This document shows positions 61,295 through 64,000 of a stretch of DNA of 64,000 nt, piece after piece. Source of the DNA: JAJPJE01 sp963724985 (GTDB lineage: Bacteria; Acidobacteriota; Terriglobia; Terriglobales; Acidobacteriaceae); contig CAVRWV010000015.1 in assembly GCA_963724985.1 (NCBI GenBank), positions 124,001-188,000 on the forward strand, read 5' to 3'. The position numbers and the translations under genes are program-made. The notes under the pieces were generated by a model that had not been told where the DNA came from, ran no database searches, and saw nothing but the letters and a program-made list of their open reading frames with translations. Each line of letters opens with the position of its first letter. Position 1 is the first letter of the stretch.

Positions 61295-62033
61295 AGCCCG
61301 TCAAGATCTGAAATGGCAGCTGATCCGGTGTTCGCTTGCCCTTCTTATTGGCGGATTGGCGATCGCATCCTATGCGCTCCCACGAGCGCCGTTCGTTTTC
61401 GCGCAGAGCGCTCCCCAGAACAACAACGCAGCTCTCGAACAAGTCCTCAACCGAATGGACGTGACTGCGGCTACGTTTAAGTCTGCGCAGGCCGACTTCG
61501 ACTGGGACACCTATACCGCGGTGGTGAGCGATCACGATCTGAAGGCCGGCACTATCTATTACCGCAAGCAGGGAAATGCGGTGGAAATGTCAGCGGAGGT
61601 GCGGCCGTCCAAGAGCGCTCCCGTCCAGCAATACATCCTTTACAAAAACGGCAAGGTGCAGATCTACAACCCCAATACCAAGCAGGTGCAAGAGTATGAC
61701 GCCGGCAAGAGTAACGCGGACGTCCAGAGCTTCCTGGTGCTTGGCTTTGGGGGCGGCGGCCACGAAATGCTGAAATCGTTCGACGTCCATTACGCCGGGA
61801 CCGAACAAGTCCAGGGAGTGAATGCCGCGAAATTGGAATTAACTCCAAAATCAGATCGCGCTCGGGGCATGTTCAATAAGATTGTGCTCTGGATCGATCT
61901 CGCCCAGGGGGTGTCGGTGCAGCAGCAACTATTCGCCCCCGGCGGGGATTACAAGCTTTCGAAATACAGCAATATCAAAATCAATCCGCCGAAGATGCCG
62001 GAAGATGTTTTTAAGTTAAAGCGCAACAACTAG
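61281..62033 (+). CDS. lolA: Outer membrane lipoprotein carrier protein LolA-like
   Basis: The 250-residue periplasmic protein has a signal peptide region (LALLIGGLAIASYAL, cleavage near FVFAQ) and the LolA fold: MDVTAATFKSAQADFDWDT, AGTIYYRKQGNAVEMSAEV, LYKNGKVQIYNPNTKQVQEY. It carries lipoproteins across the periplasm. No lolCDE nearby. Confidence 0.88.
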   Translation: MLNVKARQDLKWQLIRCSLALLIGGLAIASYALPRAPFVFAQSAPQNNNAALEQVLNRMDVTAATFKSAQADFDWDTYTAVVSDHDLKAGTIYYRKQGNAVEMSAEVRPSKSAPVQQYILYKNGKVQIYNPNTKQVQEYDAGKSNADVQSFLVLGFGGGGHEMLKSFDVHYAGTEQVQGVNAAKLELTPKSDRARGMFNKIVLWIDLAQGVSVQQQLFAPGGDYKLSKYSNIKINPPKMPEDVFKLKRNN

Positions 62034-62161
62034 GTCTGATTAAAAAACAGGGTACCCACAGATTCTCTAGTAGCAGTGCCTGAGCGCGACTATACTTGTG
62101 CAACCATTGGAGGCGCGTGGGGCGTCCCAACTGCTGAGTGGTTTTGAAACGCAGGTGAGTA

Positions 62162-62383
62162 ATGGGTAAAGTCTTTACGATTCCGGTAACACCCGATCCG
62201 GGCCGGCGCAAGCGGGAACGCAGCACCGATCCTCGTTACGTCGAAGGCCAGCGCCTGCTGGTGGAAGCGATGAAGTATCTGGCACAGTCTGATCCTGTGC
62301 AGAACAAAGAAGCGATACACCTGCTCTCCGAACATTTTCGCACCCAGTTTCGCATGACGGATTCGCCGCTAAGAATGCAGTAG
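62162..62383 (+). CDS. Small protein of unknown function
   Basis: The 73-residue product (MGKVFTIPVTPDPGRRKRER at the start, AIHLLSEHFRTQFRMTDS at the end) has a charged N-terminus and a helical remainder. No family recognised; codon use normal. ATG 62162 has GTGAGT nearby, a weak Shine-Dalgarno. Confidence 0.5.
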   Translation: MGKVFTIPVTPDPGRRKRERSTDPRYVEGQRLLVEAMKYLAQSDPVQNKEAIHLLSEHFRTQFRMTDSPLRMQ

Positions 62384-62501
62384 TTCAGCTCTTTTCACGA
62401 TCCAATCGCACGGGTTTGCTCTCTTCGCCATGTGCGAAGCAGAGAAGCCATCACTGCGCTCGAAAGGGAGCGTTGGTGGATTCGCCCTGGCCAGACGACA
62501 G

Positions 62502-63989
62502 CTACGATGGGGCGCCCGCATTTTGTGGTGAGTCGCCGATTACGGCTGCTTTTTTCCGCCGCGAGGTCAGTCCCCATCCAGCAAGTGCGACGACAGCCGG
62601 ATAGCACTCCAGCATGTAACGCGGTTCTGGGTTCGATAGATACATCAGGAACACGGAACGAATCAGCACGAACAGCAAGATGATCGCCAAGCCCTGCAGG
62701 CACCCGCGCCAGCGGATCGCCCCGATCACGGCACAAATCAGATAGAACGCGTTAATCAGCGCGAGCAGCAGCGCCAGGCTGAAGTCGTGCGGATCATCCC
62801 AGTAGCGCCACCAGTGAACATCAATGGGAAGCATTTCTGTGCGCGGACGGAGCCACAGATCGGCTAAGCGCGCAGCGGGTAGCCAGACGTAGTAGCGAAA
62901 ACGCGAATCGCGGATGCGTTGGTCGGCGAGTTGGGCGAACTGAAAATCAAGTTGCGGGGTGATTATCTTCGTGCCGTCGTTGTACTGGTCAAACAGGTGT
63001 TCGGTCTGCTCGCGCTGCTCGGCCGAGTCAAACGCGCGCGGCGGCAGGTCGGCGATGTCGATTTCTTCCAGTGGCACCCTGAACCCGATGTCCTCGAGTG
63101 AGGAGTAGTCTGCGATCCAGGTGCGCGTCCAGCGATCGAAGCCATGCGCAACAAACTCATCGGGTGCATTAGCAGCCATCGGCGTGAGCGGCTGGAACAA
63201 GTGATAGAGCCGCCAGTTGCGGATGGTCCATGGGATGAGAGGCGCCAGAGAGAACAGGGTCACGAGAACCAGACCGGCGATCAGCTGAGTTTGGCGCGTG
63301 CGTATGAATCGCCACACGAGGTAGCCGCCGATGGAAGCGAGAAGAATGCCCCCATCCGGACGCATAAAGATGCCTCCGGCGATCGCGAGTCCGCAGGCGA
63401 TCCAGAGCTGTTTGGACTCAGGCCGTTCGAGAGCCGCGAGCGCGAGGTCGAAAGTAAGCGCCGCGAAGAAGATGGCAAGGCATTCGGTCAGAGCAGCGGA
63501 CGAGTAACTGGCGAAGAAGGGACATACAGCGGCAAGAGCGAAGGCGATGAGCGGAGCTCGGTCGATGTTTCGAAATGCTGGCCCTTCGCTCGCGACGCTC
63601 TCTCCCGATGACCAAGGTGGAAACATTCTGCGCGCCAAGTCGGCAATCACGAAGCAGGTGCCGACGTCGACGAACATCTGCACGATCAGGACGGCGGTGT
63701 AGTGCTCCGTACCGGCGATTTTCCAGATCGCAGCCAGAAACGCCGGGTACCCGGGCATCCGAATATAGGTAGCTTCCGGGCCAGCAGCACCGCTGATCGC
63801 ATAGACCCCCGATTCGAGCCAGTTCCTGGCTATGTCGCCGTAGATGAAGGTGTCGGCGGTGAGCATCCGAAAGCGGAACAGGAACCACAATCGAAAGGCA
63901 AATGCGATTACACTGAATAGAAGGAAGAATCGCCAATGACGCCGTAGGAAGTTGGAAGCGGTCGCGTCAACTGAGCAGGATTTCTGCAT
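62502..63989 (-). CDS. GT-C fold membrane glycosyltransferase-like protein (GT39/ArnT type)
   Basis: The 495-residue polytopic protein starts with a short soluble end, then a membrane helix and LTADTFIYGDIARNWLESG (acidic first-loop motif of PMT/ArnT relatives), YIRMPGYPAFLAAIWKI, and about eleven further helices. The C-terminus NPEPRYMLECYPAVVALAGW is typical of the family. It should use a polyprenyl-phosphate sugar donor at the outer face of the inner membrane. Acceptor unknown. ATG 63989 is 11 bases from the window edge. Confidence 0.82.
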   Translation of the reverse strand: MQKSCSVDATASNFLRRHWRFFLLFSVIAFAFRLWFLFRFRMLTADTFIYGDIARNWLESGVYAISGAAGPEATYIRMPGYPAFLAAIWKIAGTEHYTAVLIVQMFVDVGTCFVIADLARRMFPPWSSGESVASEGPAFRNIDRAPLIAFALAAVCPFFASYSSAALTECLAIFFAALTFDLALAALERPESKQLWIACGLAIAGGIFMRPDGGILLASIGGYLVWRFIRTRQTQLIAGLVLVTLFSLAPLIPWTIRNWRLYHLFQPLTPMAANAPDEFVAHGFDRWTRTWIADYSSLEDIGFRVPLEEIDIADLPPRAFDSAEQREQTEHLFDQYNDGTKIITPQLDFQFAQLADQRIRDSRFRYYVWLPAARLADLWLRPRTEMLPIDVHWWRYWDDPHDFSLALLLALINAFYLICAVIGAIRWRGCLQGLAIILLFVLIRSVFLMYLSNPEPRYMLECYPAVVALAGWGLTSRRKKAAVIGDSPQNAGAPS

Positions 63990-64000
63990 TAAGTTGGTTA

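Noticed and set aside
1..64000. CRISPR arrays, rRNA genes, prophage
   Set aside because: No spaced 20-40 bp repeats, no rRNA signature and no phage genes were seen.

Overview
The window reads as a chromosomal segment of a soil-type Acidobacteriota bacterium, probably Terriglobia and near Koribacteraceae. That is an inference from gene content: an Oar-like TonB receptor with a carboxypeptidase-type N-terminal domain, a serine/threonine kinase fused to a TolB-like propeller, a CarD regulator, and intergenic spacers full of short palindromes and stock repeat phrases. Coding density is high on both strands. I see no rRNA, convincing tRNA, prophage, CRISPR array or classical insertion sequence.

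Layout. 1-9.4 kb: secreted protein fragment, isoaspartyl peptidase, CDP-alcohol phosphatidyltransferase/greA, carD, AI-2E-type exporter, ruvX (frameshifted)/mltG, a lipoprotein and an FtsX-type permease. 9.5-13 kb: aldo/keto reductase, a 0.74 kb repeat-rich gap, a DinB/YfiT protein and an SseB-like protein. 13.2-18.3 kb: translation block rplM-rpsI-rpsB-tsf, M28 peptidase, pyrH. 18.5-20.9 kb: amino-acid permease, an AhpD-like protein with an in-frame TGA at its redox cysteine (candidate selenoprotein), and DUF3079. 21-34.6 kb: TonB receptor, di-heme oxidoreductase, B12 radical SAM enzyme, DyP peroxidase, GlxA-type regulator facing DUF4242, kinase-propeller. 34.6-37 kb: STAS protein, class II photolyase, CbiX-like protein. 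37.7-41.8 kb: a fluoride-riboswitch-led operon crcB-DUF190-S2P/CBS protease-FNT channel-SDR. 42-50 kb: Tat-exported isomerase, FecR-domain protein, DUF1697, MBL-rhodanese (frameshifted), pyrD, a GxxExxY gene bounded by 30-bp inverted repeats, a PafA-like phosphatase and pal. 50.5-57.2 kb: a complete histidine operon hisI-G-D-C-B-H-F-A on the minus strand, preceded by a poly-His leader peptide, attenuator and sigma70 promoter. 57.3-64 kb: AmrS, serS (frameshifted), LolA and a GT39-type membrane protein.

How it works together. Three regulatory systems are readable from the DNA: the his attenuator (leader peptide, 8-nt antiterminator pairing, terminator), the fluoride riboswitch (aptamer pseudoknot plus a mimic sequence at the crcB start) and a 7-4-7 palindrome between glxA-type regulator and DUF4242. 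Five conserved genes (ruvX, MBL-rhodanese, hisF, hisD, serS) carry single-base indels, seven in total. Since several should be essential, I suspect assembly or read errors more than true decay, and this caution applies to every broken gene below.
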